A stretch of DNA of 64,000 nt. It comes from Micromonospora alfalfae (GTDB lineage: Bacteria > Actinomycetota > Actinomycetes > Mycobacteriales > Micromonosporaceae). Where the stretch lies: assembly GCF_022230925.1 (NCBI RefSeq), contig NZ_JAKKFH010000055.1:81954-145953 (forward strand), read 5' to 3'. The position numbers and the translations under genes were made by a program. Under the pieces are notes generated by a model. The model worked only from the letters and a program-made list of their open reading frames with translations. It did no database searches and was not told where the DNA came from. This document shows positions 1 to 8,431 of the stretch, in pieces. Every line of letters starts with the position of its first letter. Positions within the stretch are counted from its first letter, which is position 1.

Positions 1-2
1 CG

Positions 3-1085
3 CACGGCGCGGCCGCTCACCTCGCGGTGGCCCTCGGCGTGCCGTGGCTACCGGCGGGCTTCGAGATGACGGTGCACTGGTCCGACGGCGGGGTGGACCG
101 CCCGGCGGACGCCGCGGAGCATGGCGCCGCACTCGCCACCCGGTTGCTCGCCGGCAACGCCGACCTGCACCTGCGCCAGGTGCACTGCCCGGCGAGCCGT
201 GGCGCGCTGACCGGGGCGACGGTCTCGCTGACCGCCGCGTGGAGGGCCCTACCGGCCGCGTACACGCGGTTCCTGGCCGACCTGCTGGTGCCGGGTGCCC
301 CAGTGCTGCTGGTCAGCGACGCGCGCACCTGGCCGGTGCTGGAGCGCGGAGCGGCGCACAGCTTCCAGGTCGGCTGCCCGGGAAGCGGGCTGGACCCTGT
401 CGACTTCCACCCCGACAGCCACGCGTTGCGACAGGTGCTGCGCTCCGTCGGCGGCGACGCGACCCGGTGGGAGCCGCCGGAGGTGTCAGTGCCGTCGGCG
501 TACGCCGAGCACGGCGTCGACTCGGGCTTCGAGCTGGCCGCGCGGGACTGGTCCACCCGGCACCAGCACCCCCTGCACCGGGTGCTGGTGCCCCGGCCGT
601 CGGCGCTGAGCGCGGGCGTGGCCGACCTGTACCGGCGATGGCTGCGGCGCGCCGGCAAGACCGGTGACCGGTTGGTGGTGGAGTGCGGTCGACTGCTCGA
701 CCCGTGGCAGGTGGTGCGGGCGGGGCTGGTGCCGTACTGGTGTGAGAACGCCACCCGACGCAGCGTCGACGAGGCCGAGTGGTGGCTGGCCGGCAGCGAG
801 GCGTTCAGCTCGGTGGACGTGTTGCCCGAGCCGCCCGGGGTGCGCTCACCCGCGCTGGCCGGGCTGCCGCAGTGGCTGGCCGTCGCCGGGTTCGGTCGGC
901 GGCGTCGGGCGTTGGACCGCACCACCGCGCGGGGTTACCCGGTCACCTCGGTGCCCACCCGCCGGGCCACCGAGGTGCTGCGCGCCCAGCCGTACGACCT
1001 GCCCGCGCCGCCCCCGCTGGCTGTCGCCGAGGCCCTCGCGGTGCTCCGCGACAGCGGCGGCCACCAGGGGTTGTTGGTCTCCTGA
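3..1085 (+). CDS. Hypothetical protein, cut by the window's left edge
   Basis: The reading frame is open from the first bases of the window to the stop at 1083-1085, so the true N-terminus probably lies outside. The first possible start inside is GTG at 27, but no ribosome binding site precedes it. The visible part is about 352 residues, soluble, without signal peptide or membrane segments. A few patches look structured (a GVPWLPAGFEM stretch at the start, DPVDF in the middle, many Trp and Arg). I recognise no family. Codon use is typical for the window, with strong G/C at third positions, which supports it being a real gene. A 222-base gap separates it from the sigma factor gene. Confidence 0.6.
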   Translation, partial: HGAAAHLAVALGVPWLPAGFEMTVHWSDGGVDRPADAAEHGAALATRLLAGNADLHLRQVHCPASRGALTGATVSLTAAWRALPAAYTRFLADLLVPGAPVLLVSDARTWPVLERGAAHSFQVGCPGSGLDPVDFHPDSHALRQVLRSVGGDATRWEPPEVSVPSAYAEHGVDSGFELAARDWSTRHQHPLHRVLVPRPSALSAGVADLYRRWLRRAGKTGDRLVVECGRLLDPWQVVRAGLVPYWCENATRRSVDEAEWWLAGSEAFSSVDVLPEPPGVRSPALAGLPQWLAVAGFGRRRRALDRTTARGYPVTSVPTRRATEVLRAQPYDLPAPPPLAVAEALAVLRDSGGHQGLLVS

Positions 1086-1307
1086 GACGGAGGACGCCGA
1101 AACATCCTCGCGAACCCGGGGTCCCGTGATTGAGTACCTACGGAGCGGGAACATCGCTGGCTGCGACGGCCTGATTGCGCTGCGTAGAGGCGGTGTCGCC
1201 CGCTGGCATCCCAGTCACTGACCCACTTTCCGGCCCGGTGCGTGGCTCGACCACGCGCACGACCGGTTTCCCGATCCGGGCGGGGGACCTTCCTGAGGGA
1301 GGCGCGG

Positions 1308-2456
1308 ATGTTCGGACAGACGAGCACGACCACGACCACGACCCCACCACCACCCAACGATCGAGGGCTGGAGGATCTCGACGCGGCGGCGATGGCGTAC
1401 GCGGCCCGGATCGCCGGGCTGCCGCCGGAGCGGCGCGGGGAGGCCCGGGACGACCTGGTGCGCTTCGCGCTGCCGTTCGCCGGTCGGCTGGCCCGCCGGT
1501 ACCGGGGGCGGGGGGAGCCGCTGGAGGACCTGGAGCAGGTGGCCCGACTGGGGCTGGTCAACGCCGTCGACCGCTATGACCCGGAACGGGGCTCGTTCAC
1601 CGCCTACGCCGCCATCACCATCGTTGGCGAGATCAAACGGCACTTCCGGGACCGAACCTGGGGCGTGCACGTGCCCCGTCGGCTCCGGGACCTGATCCTC
1701 GAGGTGGGGCAGGCCACCGCCGCGCTCACCAGCGAGCTGTCCCGGGCCCCGTCGGTGGCCGAGCTGTCCGCCCGGCTGGAGACCCCGGAGGAGGAGATCC
1801 TCGCCGCCCTGGAGTCGGCGGCCGGCTACAGCCCGGCCTCGCTGAACGCGCCGGTGGGTGGGGAGAGCTCCGCCGAGTTCGGGGACCTGGTCGGCGAATC
1901 CGACAATGCGCTGGAGTCCGTCGACGACCGGGTGACGGTGAGCGGCCTGCTGCACCGACTGCCCTGGCGTGAGCGACGGATCCTCGCGATGCGCTTCTAC
2001 GGCAACCAGACCCAGGCGGAGATCGCCGCCCGGTTCGGCATCTCACAGATGCACGTGTCCCGGCTGCTGTCGCGGGCGCTCACCTGGCTGCGCCAGGCGA
2101 TGCTCGCCGACGCGCCGCCGCCGTGGCAGAACGGCGCCGCCGAACCCGACCCTGGCAAGACCCGGATCTCGGTCAAGCAGGACGGCGACTCGGTGGTGGT
2201 CGAGGTCGGCGGCGAGATCGACCGCGACGGCGCGGACCAGCTGCGCCGGGCCATGCTGGAGGCGGTCACCGGCCAGCCCAGCGAGGTGGTCGTCGACCTG
2301 GTCGGCGCGGGTGGCTTCGACGCCGGTGGGATCGCCGCGCTGATGGCCGGCCGGGACGCGGCGGAGCGGACCGGGGTGCCGCTGCGGCTGACCCGGGTCC
2401 AGCCCGCGGTACGCCGCTCGCTCACCGCCGCCGGCCTGTCGCCGGCCCGGGACTGA
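1308..2456 (+). CDS. SigB/SigF-family RNA polymerase sigma factor fused to a C-terminal STAS domain
   Basis: This 382-residue protein joins a sigma-70 factor of the SigB/SigF/SigG group to an anti-anti-sigma-like STAS domain. Region 2 is visible around residues 55-125 (LEDLEQVARLGLVNAVDRYD, then the ITIVGEIKRHFRD promoter-melting segment). Region 3 follows, and region 4 lies around 210-265 with the helix-turn-helix QAEIAARFGISQMHVSRLLSRAL. A short linker leads to the STAS domain (about 285-382). The family's usual phosphorylatable serine in the D-S-x-G turn is absent: the turn reads FDAGG. I chose ATG 1308 because GAGGGAGG lies just upstream, although the frame is open further back. Regulation by partner switching in cis is an inference. 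A strong terminator follows. Confidence 0.9.
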   Translation: MFGQTSTTTTTTPPPPNDRGLEDLDAAAMAYAARIAGLPPERRGEARDDLVRFALPFAGRLARRYRGRGEPLEDLEQVARLGLVNAVDRYDPERGSFTAYAAITIVGEIKRHFRDRTWGVHVPRRLRDLILEVGQATAALTSELSRAPSVAELSARLETPEEEILAALESAAGYSPASLNAPVGGESSAEFGDLVGESDNALESVDDRVTVSGLLHRLPWRERRILAMRFYGNQTQAEIAARFGISQMHVSRLLSRALTWLRQAMLADAPPPWQNGAAEPDPGKTRISVKQDGDSVVVEVGGEIDRDGADQLRRAMLEAVTGQPSEVVVDLVGAGGFDAGGIAALMAGRDAAERTGVPLRLTRVQPAVRRSLTAAGLSPARD

Positions 2457-2471
2457 CGCACACTGACAAGC

Positions 2472-2505
2472 GAAGGGCCGACACCCCGCTGGGTGTCGGC
2501 CCTTC
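2472..2505. terminator. Perfect 15-bp stem-loop, bidirectional terminator
   Basis: Arms GAAGGGCCGACACCC and its exact complement flank a 4-base loop (CGCT). It lies between the convergent sigma-STAS gene and ctaD, so it can end transcripts from both sides. No long T tract follows, as is usual in high-GC actinomycetes. Confidence 0.85.
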
Positions 2506-2520
2506 TGCGCGTACCCCTGA

Positions 2521-4512
2521 TCAGTGCTCTTCGGGGTTGCCGTCGCTGTGCGGGTGCCGCCAGCGCTCGTGCGGCTTCGGCGCGTCCTCGGCGTCCTGCG
2601 GCGGGTCGCTCTGCTCGAAGCTCGGCCGACGGACGCCCTCGGGCTCCGGCACGTCCACCGGCCGGGCGCCGGAGCGTGGCGCCGGCTGGTAGTCGACGGC
2701 GTCGCGGGCGCCGTGCGCGCCCTCGGCGGCCGGCGACTCCGGGACGTGGTGCTCCAACCGCAGTTCCTCGGCGAACTGCTGCGGCGGCTTGGTGGTGCGC
2801 TGCGGCAGGTCGCGGCCCAGGTCGGCGACGAGCGGGCCGTACTTCAGGTCGAAGGCGGGGCGCTCGGAGCGGATCCGGGGCATCCGGTCGAAGTTGCGCA
2901 GCGGCGGCGGGCAGCTGGTTGCCCATTCGAGGGAGTTGCCGAAGCCCCACGGGTCGTCCACAGTCACCATCGCCCCGTACCGCCAGGACTTCCAGGCGTT
3001 GTACATGAAGAAGAGGGTGGAGAGGCCGAGGATGAACGCGAAGATGCTGGAGATCGTGTTCAGCGTGGTGAAGCCGTCGGTGGGCAGGTAGTCGGCGTAC
3101 CGGCGCGGCATGCCCTCGTTACCCAGCCAGTGGTGCACCAGGAAGGTGCCGTGGAAGCCGATGAACATGGTCCAGAAGTGCGCCTTGCCGAGCCGTTCGT
3201 CGAGCAGCCGCCCGGTCATCTTCGGCCACCAGAAGTAGTAGCCGCCGAAGAGGGCGAAGACCACGGTGCCGAACACCACGTAGTGGAAGTGCGCCACCAC
3301 GAAGTAGCTGTCGTGGGTGTGCCAGTCGACCGGCGGGCTGGCCAGCAGCACGCCGGTGAGGCCGCCGAGCAGGAACGTGACCAGGAAGCCGATGGCGAAC
3401 AGCATCGGCGTCTCGAAGGTGAGCTGGCCCTTCCACATGGTGCCGATCCAGTTGAAGAACTTCACACCGGTGGGCACCGCGATCAGGTAACTCAGGATGC
3501 TGAAGAACGGCAGCAGCACCTGGCCGGTGGCGAACATGTGGTGCGCCCAGACTGTCATCGACAGCACGGTGATGGCGGCGGTGGCCAGCACGATCCCGGT
3601 GTAGCCGAAGAGCGGCTTGCGGGAGAAGACCGGAATGATCTCGGTGATGATGCCGAAGAACGGCAACGCGATGATGTAGACCTCGGGGTGGCCGAAGAAC
3701 CAGAACAGATGCTGCCAGAGCATCGGGCCACCCGTGGCCGCGTCGTACACGTGCGCGTTGAGCAACCGGTCGGCGGAGAGCGCCAGCAGCGCGGCGGCCA
3801 GCAGTGGGAAGACGAGGATCACCAGCAAGCTGGTGAACAGCATGTTCCAGGTGAAGACCGGCATCCGGAACATGGTCATGCCCGGCGCGCGCAGGGTGAG
3901 GATCGTGGTGATCAGGTTGACCGCGCCGAGGATGGTGCCGAGCCCGGAGACGACCAGGCCGAGCACCCACATGTTCGCGCCCACGCCGGGGCTGTTGTCC
4001 ACGTCGCTGAGTGGGCTGTACGCGGTCCAGCCGAAGTCCGCCGAACCCCCCGGGGTGACGAACCCGCCGACCACCATCAGCCCGCCGAACAGGTACAGCC
4101 AGTAGGCCAGCGCGTTGAGGCGGGGGAACGACACGTCCGGCGAGCCGATCTGGATCGGCACGATGTAGTTGGCGAACCCGAACGCCGCGGGCGTGGCGAA
4201 CAGCAGCAGCATCACCGCGCCGTGCGAGGTGAAGAGCTGGTTGTACTGCTCGGGGGAGAGGAACTGCATCCCCGGTCGAGCCAGCTCGGCGCGCATCACC
4301 ATCGCCTGCAGCCCCGCCAGCAGGAAGAACCCGAAGGAGGTCAGCAGATACAGCAGGCCGATCTGCTTGTGGTCGGTAGTGGCGAGGAACTTGATCAGGG
4401 AGTTGCCCGGGATCGGTGCCCGTACCGCTCCCGGGAACCCCCCGAAACGGGCCGGTGCCAGGATTGCCGGGCCCCGATCGCGACCGGGTTCCGTGGTTAC
4501 CCGCTTGGGCAT
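2521..4512 (-). CDS. ctaD: Cytochrome c oxidase subunit I (aa3 type)
   Basis: This 663-residue polytopic membrane protein is the catalytic subunit of the terminal oxidase. It reduces O2 to water and pumps protons in the cytoplasmic membrane. The heme-copper motifs are intact. TSHGAVMLLL carries a low-spin heme ligand. WFFGHPEVY (His275 to Tyr279) is the CuB site with its His-Tyr pair. WAHHMF (His324/325) supplies the other CuB ligands. HFHYV (His408 and His410) gives the heme a3 and heme a ligands. The start follows the family N-terminus. The C-terminal tail after about residue 560 is long, hydrophilic and Pro/Glu/His-rich, as in other actinobacterial CtaD proteins. Subunits II, III and the bc1 genes are not in this window, so this gene is separated from the main cluster. 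Confidence 0.97.
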   Translation of the reverse strand: MPKRVTTEPGRDRGPAILAPARFGGFPGAVRAPIPGNSLIKFLATTDHKQIGLLYLLTSFGFFLLAGLQAMVMRAELARPGMQFLSPEQYNQLFTSHGAVMLLLFATPAAFGFANYIVPIQIGSPDVSFPRLNALAYWLYLFGGLMVVGGFVTPGGSADFGWTAYSPLSDVDNSPGVGANMWVLGLVVSGLGTILGAVNLITTILTLRAPGMTMFRMPVFTWNMLFTSLLVILVFPLLAAALLALSADRLLNAHVYDAATGGPMLWQHLFWFFGHPEVYIIALPFFGIITEIIPVFSRKPLFGYTGIVLATAAITVLSMTVWAHHMFATGQVLLPFFSILSYLIAVPTGVKFFNWIGTMWKGQLTFETPMLFAIGFLVTFLLGGLTGVLLASPPVDWHTHDSYFVVAHFHYVVFGTVVFALFGGYYFWWPKMTGRLLDERLGKAHFWTMFIGFHGTFLVHHWLGNEGMPRRYADYLPTDGFTTLNTISSIFAFILGLSTLFFMYNAWKSWRYGAMVTVDDPWGFGNSLEWATSCPPPLRNFDRMPRIRSERPAFDLKYGPLVADLGRDLPQRTTKPPQQFAEELRLEHHVPESPAAEGAHGARDAVDYQPAPRSGARPVDVPEPEGVRRPSFEQSDPPQDAEDAPKPHERWRHPHSDGNPEEH

Positions 4513-4637
4513 GGCTGCTCACCCCGTCGTGACGGCAGAAAGGACGGGCGTGCCTACCCGACCCTCGCACCATGTAACCAGGCCAGAGCGGTAAATTCGG
4601 TCAGAACGCTGGTACCGGGTGCAAGCGCCTCGAACGC

Positions 4638-5366
4638 TCAGGTTGCCGGCAGCATCGCCCAGACGGCCTTGCCCGGCCCGGTCGGCACGCTGCCCCACCG
4701 CTGGGTCAGCTCCCGGACCAGCATCAACCCTCGTCCACCCTCGGCGTGCAGGTCCGTCCCGCCCGCGCGGGCCTGGGCGCTGCTGCCGTCCACCACCGCC
4801 AGGTGCAGATACGGCCGGCGCAGGGTCACCGTCACCTGCATCGGTGTGCCGGCGTGGCGCACCACGTTGCCGACCAGTTCGCTGAGGACCAAAGCGGCCG
4901 GGCCGGACGCGTCGGGCAGGTTCCACCGCGTGCACGCCTCGGTGACCAGCTCCCGGGCCCGCCGGCAGGCCCCGGCGACCGGCTCCAGCCGGGTCCGCAT
5001 CCGCAACGGGGACGTCGTGCCGGCCAACCGGGTCGCCTCAGCGCAGTCCGCGGAGACCGGAAGCACCCGGCACGTGGTCGACTCGGCCAGCCATCGTGCG
5101 GCGACCGGCGACGGGGAGCAGAGCAGCACCGGCACGGCCGGCCACTCCTCGGCCCGGCGGGCCGTCGCGGCGAACACGGACAGCGCCAGTCGGTCCTCCA
5201 CGTTCACCCCGGCCATGTCGACCACCAGCGCCTCCGGCTGGTCGACCAGCGCGTCGCTGAGCGCCCGGTGCACCGAGCGCATCGTGCCCAGGTGCAGCGG
5301 ACCGGTGAGCCGGACGACCGCCACCGGTGCCGTGGTACGCACCTCGCAGGTGATCCCGCTCGACAT
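4638..5366 (-). CDS. STAS domain plus HATPase_c (anti-sigma-factor-kinase-like) protein
   Basis: This 242-residue soluble protein has an N-terminal STAS-like domain (about 8-100) followed by a GHKL ATPase domain (about 120-240). The N box is LVLSELVGNVVRHAG and the G2 box is EGGRGLMLVREL, as in the RsbW/SpoIIAB-like serine kinases that hold sigma factors inactive. The G1 box (VVDGSSAQARAG) is degenerate compared with the usual DxGxG. The STAS turn reads VEDRLAL, so the normal phospho-serine is missing here too. Its nearness to the sigma-STAS fusion suggests a common partner-switch circuit, but that is inference. It is monocistronic by position, between ctaD and the DUF4383 gene. Confidence 0.85.
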   Translation of the reverse strand: MSSGITCEVRTTAPVAVVRLTGPLHLGTMRSVHRALSDALVDQPEALVVDMAGVNVEDRLALSVFAATARRAEEWPAVPVLLCSPSPVAARWLAESTTCRVLPVSADCAEATRLAGTTSPLRMRTRLEPVAGACRRARELVTEACTRWNLPDASGPAALVLSELVGNVVRHAGTPMQVTVTLRRPYLHLAVVDGSSAQARAGGTDLHAEGGRGLMLVRELTQRWGSVPTGPGKAVWAMLPAT

Positions 5367-5513
5367 CGGCGCCTCAATTCGCTGCTGGGTCGGGATCTGC
5401 CAACTACCCGAGGCCGTTCCCGATCAAACCGGACCGACGTCGGGGCGAGGCAGGTCACGTCCCGCAACCCCCAGGTCAGGGACGGGCGCAACCGTTCGAG
5501 CCGGGGTCGACGG

Positions 5514-5972
5514 TCAACGACGGGGCCGACCGGTCAGGACGCCCAGCGCGATCATGCCGACGCCGAGCCCCAGGTGCAGCCAGTCGTCGGCGTCGTTGAC
5601 CGGCAGCACGTTCGCCCCGGTGTCGTGGTCCACCGCCAGCCCGTACAGCCAGAGCACCAGGTAGATCGCCCCGCCGCCGATCAGGAACGCCCGAGCGCCG
5701 GTGACCGTCCGGGCCAGCAGCAGGCCCGCCACCCCGTACGCCAGGTGCACCAGGTTGTGCAGCACCGACACCTGGAAGACGCCGAACAGGAACGCGCCCG
5801 AGTCGTGGCCGGCGAAGCGCAGCGCGTCCATGCCGGTGGTGATCCCCGGCACGAAGCCGAGCGCGCCGATCAGCAGGAACAGCACCCCCACCGTCGCCGC
5901 CGCGCGACGGACCGGCGGTTTGCCGTCGGCCGGGTTGGGTCGGGCCCGGGAGTGCGCCATCGGTCCGACCAT
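5514..5972 (-). CDS. DUF4383 family membrane protein
   Basis: The protein of 152 residues has four hydrophobic segments (about 25-45, 60-85, 90-115 and 130-148). It carries the DUF4383 pattern of a GITTGMDAL loop and an HNLVHLAYGVAGL helix. The longer frame reaches 6035, but the start at 5972 (MVGPMAHSR) is preferred because GAGGAG sits 6 bases upstream. A second in-frame ATG is four codons later. Function is unknown; members are often stress-induced membrane proteins in actinobacteria. It lies downstream of the glycosyltransferase genes on the same strand, after an 84-base gap. Confidence 0.85.
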   Translation of the reverse strand: MVGPMAHSRARPNPADGKPPVRRAAATVGVLFLLIGALGFVPGITTGMDALRFAGHDSGAFLFGVFQVSVLHNLVHLAYGVAGLLLARTVTGARAFLIGGGAIYLVLWLYGLAVDHDTGANVLPVNDADDWLHLGLGVGMIALGVLTGRPRR

Positions 5973-6056
5973 TCCCGGCTCCTCGTCGCGCGGCGGGCAT
6001 GAGCGCTGCCGGCTACCCGCTGACGCGACAGGCAAACCGTCCCGCCCCGCCGTCGG

Positions 6057-7223
6057 TCAGGCCGGCAGCAACCTCGGCGCGCTCGCCGACTGCCGGACCC
6101 GCTCGTACAGCTCGACGTAACGCTGCGCCATCACCGCGGGCGTGAAGCGCTGCGCTGCCACCCGCCGGCACTCGTCGGGGTCGAGCAACTCGGCGGCGAG
6201 GACGAGGTCGTCCAACTCCTCCTCGTCGGTGGTGAGCAGCCCGGTACGGCCGTGCTCGATCAGCTCCGGCAGGCAACCCCGGGCGGTGGCCACCACCGGC
6301 GTACCCAGGGCGAGCGACTCGACGACCGCCGTGCCGCCCGGCTCCTCCCACCGCAGCGGGAACAGCGACGCACGGGCGCTGGCGAGCAGGTCGTCGCGTT
6401 CCTGGCCAGCCACGGTGCCGACCCAGCGGACCAGGTCGCCGTCGACGTGCGGCGCCACCTCGTCGAGGAAGAACCGCACGTCCGGGTTCTGCCGGGCCTC
6501 GTCGCCGGCCGCGGCCAGGTCGGCCGGCCGATGGTACGGGCCGACGGGGCCGGCCAGCACCAGCGGAACACCGACCCGGTGCGCGAGCCGGGCACCCACG
6601 TCCTGCCCCTTGCCCGGGTTGATCCGGCCCAGGATGAGCAGGTGCTCGCCCTTGTCCGGTCGGGGCCGCCGGTCGGCGTCGACGGCGAGCGGCGTGGACA
6701 GGTGCACGTGCCCCACCGAGTGCTCCCGCAGCGCCAGCGGGGCGCGGGCCAGCTGCGACGCGGAGACGCCGTTGACCCGGACCCGGTCGCCGCCGTCCAG
6801 GCTGCCGTAGAGCGCCGGGTGCTTGGCCAGGTCCCAGTGCAGGGTGTGCAGGGTCGGCGGTCCGGCCGGCCCCATCGCGGCGAGGGTGGCCAGCCCGACC
6901 GCCTCGACGTGATCGTGCACCAGGTCGATGTCGTCGCGGGAGTGCAGCTCCCGGACCACCCCGGCCAGGTGCGCCTGGGCGATCCCGCAGACCTGGTTGT
7001 ACGGCCGCTGCAACGCGGCGAACTGCCCGTCGGCGAAGACCGAGATCTGCTCGTCCACCGGCAGGGTGCTGCTGCCCACCGAGGCGAGCACCACCCGTAC
7101 GCCGAGTCGCCGCAGCTCCGGCACCAGCGTGGCGATGACGTTCTCGATGCCGCCGTAGCCGGGCGGTGGCACCGACAGCCACGGGCCGGCGTTCATCAGC
7201 ACGGTGAGGCTCCTCGCGCTCAC
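6057..7223 (-). CDS. GT4-type glycosyltransferase
   Basis: This 388-residue GT-B fold glycosyltransferase has the N-terminal acceptor-domain signature (VPPPGYGGIENVIATL). The C-terminal nucleotide-sugar domain contains LILGRINPGKGQD and the EX7E-type motif EEPGGTAVVESLALGTPVVA. It transfers a sugar from an activated donor in the cytoplasm; donor and acceptor cannot be told from sequence. The GTG start at 7221-7223 overlaps the gpgS stop (GTGA), so the two are translationally coupled. Coupling to a glucosyl-3-phosphoglycerate synthase suggests a role in glucosylglycerate or polysaccharide metabolism, which is inference. Confidence 0.9.
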   Translation of the reverse strand: MSARSLTVLMNAGPWLSVPPPGYGGIENVIATLVPELRRLGVRVVLASVGSSTLPVDEQISVFADGQFAALQRPYNQVCGIAQAHLAGVVRELHSRDDIDLVHDHVEAVGLATLAAMGPAGPPTLHTLHWDLAKHPALYGSLDGGDRVRVNGVSASQLARAPLALREHSVGHVHLSTPLAVDADRRPRPDKGEHLLILGRINPGKGQDVGARLAHRVGVPLVLAGPVGPYHRPADLAAAGDEARQNPDVRFFLDEVAPHVDGDLVRWVGTVAGQERDDLLASARASLFPLRWEEPGGTAVVESLALGTPVVATARGCLPELIEHGRTGLLTTDEEELDDLVLAAELLDPDECRRVAAQRFTPAVMAQRYVELYERVRQSASAPRLLPA

Positions 7224-8236
7224 GCGGCGGCCACCCTTCGGCGGGGCACCCGGTGGCGCAGTTCGGCCAACGGCGGGCGTTCCTCGATGGACACGTCGCT
7301 GACCACGATCTCGCGGTCCAGGTTCGGCAGGGTGTCCGAACCGCCGCGACGGAACTGGGTCAGCAACGCCTCCGGCGCCAGCCCGGGGGTGGCCCAGCCG
7401 CGCCGTTGCAGCCGGGACCAGGCGGTCAACATGATCTGCGCGGACATCCGGCCGAGGGCGGCGGTGTCCTGGTGGCGGTGCTTGCGCTCACCGAGGTCGA
7501 CCTGCGCCAGCGCGTCCAGGCCGACCAGGTCGAGCAGGTCGATCATCATGGCCGTCTCCACCCCGTATCCGGAGACGAACGGCACCTGGGCCAGCACGTC
7601 CCGGCGACCCGCGTACTCGCCGGCCAGCGGCTGCACGAAGCCCGCCAGCTCGGGCCAGAAGAGGTTGAGCAGCGGCCGTGCCATCAACTCGGTCACCCGG
7701 CCCCCGCCGTCCTGCTCCACGCTGGCGGTGCCCACCAGGGGCCGGTGGTAGAAGCCCTTCACGAAGTCGACCGACGGGTCGGTCAACAGCGGGCCGAGCA
7801 GCCCACTCACGAAGTGCGGCCGGAACTCCCGCAGGTCGGCGTCGATGAACGCCACCACGTCTCCCTCGGCGGCGGCCAGCCCGGCCCAGAGCGCGTCGCC
7901 CTTGCCGGTGAGCCGCGGCAACCCCCGGGTCATCGCGTCCTGACTGACCACCTCCGCGCCGGCGGCCCGGGCCACCTGAGCGGTCCGGTCCGTCGAGCGG
8001 GAATCCACCACGATCAGCTCGTCGACCAGGGCCACCCGATCCATCAGGTGCTCCCGGATGGTCGACACGATCGCGCCGACGGTGGCCTCCTCGTTGCGGG
8101 CCGGCAGCACCACGCTGACCCGGGTCTCACCCTTGGCACGCAACAGCCGGCGGGCTGGCCAGTCCGCCGCGGACGTCGTCCGGTACGTAGCCCACGCCTC
8201 CACCACCGGCGACACGTTCGATGTCGTATCCCGCAC
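7220..8236 (-). CDS. gpgS: Glucosyl-3-phosphoglycerate synthase (GT81 family)
   Basis: GpgS transfers glucose from an NDP-glucose donor to 3-phosphoglycerate. This is the first step to glucosylglycerate and, in mycobacteria, to methylglucose lipopolysaccharide. The 338-residue protein has the GT-A fold signature VSVVLPARNEEATVGAIV, then ELIVVDSRSTDRTA, KGDALW and a metal-binding DAD (FIDADLREF). The family-specific region GRVTELMARPLLNLFWPEL follows, and then the GYGVETAMMIDLL helix. The frame is open far upstream, but the GTG at 8234-8236 has GGAGG 7 bases before it and gives the family's usual length. It overlaps the downstream GT4 gene by 4 bases. Confidence 0.93.
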   Translation of the reverse strand: MRDTTSNVSPVVEAWATYRTTSAADWPARRLLRAKGETRVSVVLPARNEEATVGAIVSTIREHLMDRVALVDELIVVDSRSTDRTAQVARAAGAEVVSQDAMTRGLPRLTGKGDALWAGLAAAEGDVVAFIDADLREFRPHFVSGLLGPLLTDPSVDFVKGFYHRPLVGTASVEQDGGGRVTELMARPLLNLFWPELAGFVQPLAGEYAGRRDVLAQVPFVSGYGVETAMMIDLLDLVGLDALAQVDLGERKHRHQDTAALGRMSAQIMLTAWSRLQRRGWATPGLAPEALLTQFRRGGSDTLPNLDREIVVSDVSIEERPPLAELRHRVPRRRVAAA

Positions 8237-8431
8237 GGGCACCCCTCCGTTCGTGCGTGGAAAAACCGAAATTGGTTGTTCCCATTCCTCATCACGCGCT
8301 AACCGCATTCTCGGCAACAGCTTGATCACAGAGGTGACGACAATTCGTTCCCGGGGGATGAACGTTTGATTGCGCACACCCCAGGGGACTGCTCCCATCG
8401 CACATGAAACGTCTTCGAAGGGGTGTGGGGG
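8237..8431. promoter_or_regulatory. Divergent promoter region between gpgS and the oxidoreductase operon
   Basis: This 195-base gap is the only space between two divergent units, so it must hold both promoters. It is much richer in A/T than its surroundings (for example GGAAAAACCGAAATTGGTTG near 8259-8278 and ACGAACGTTTGATTG-like sequence near 8360-8372). I cannot assign exact -35/-10 boxes with confidence. Confidence 0.45.

Noticed and set aside
2524..5664. Long plus-strand frame across ctaD and the STAS-HATPase gene
   Set aside because: It mirrors genes on the other strand, has no recognisable domain and shows shadow-frame composition.
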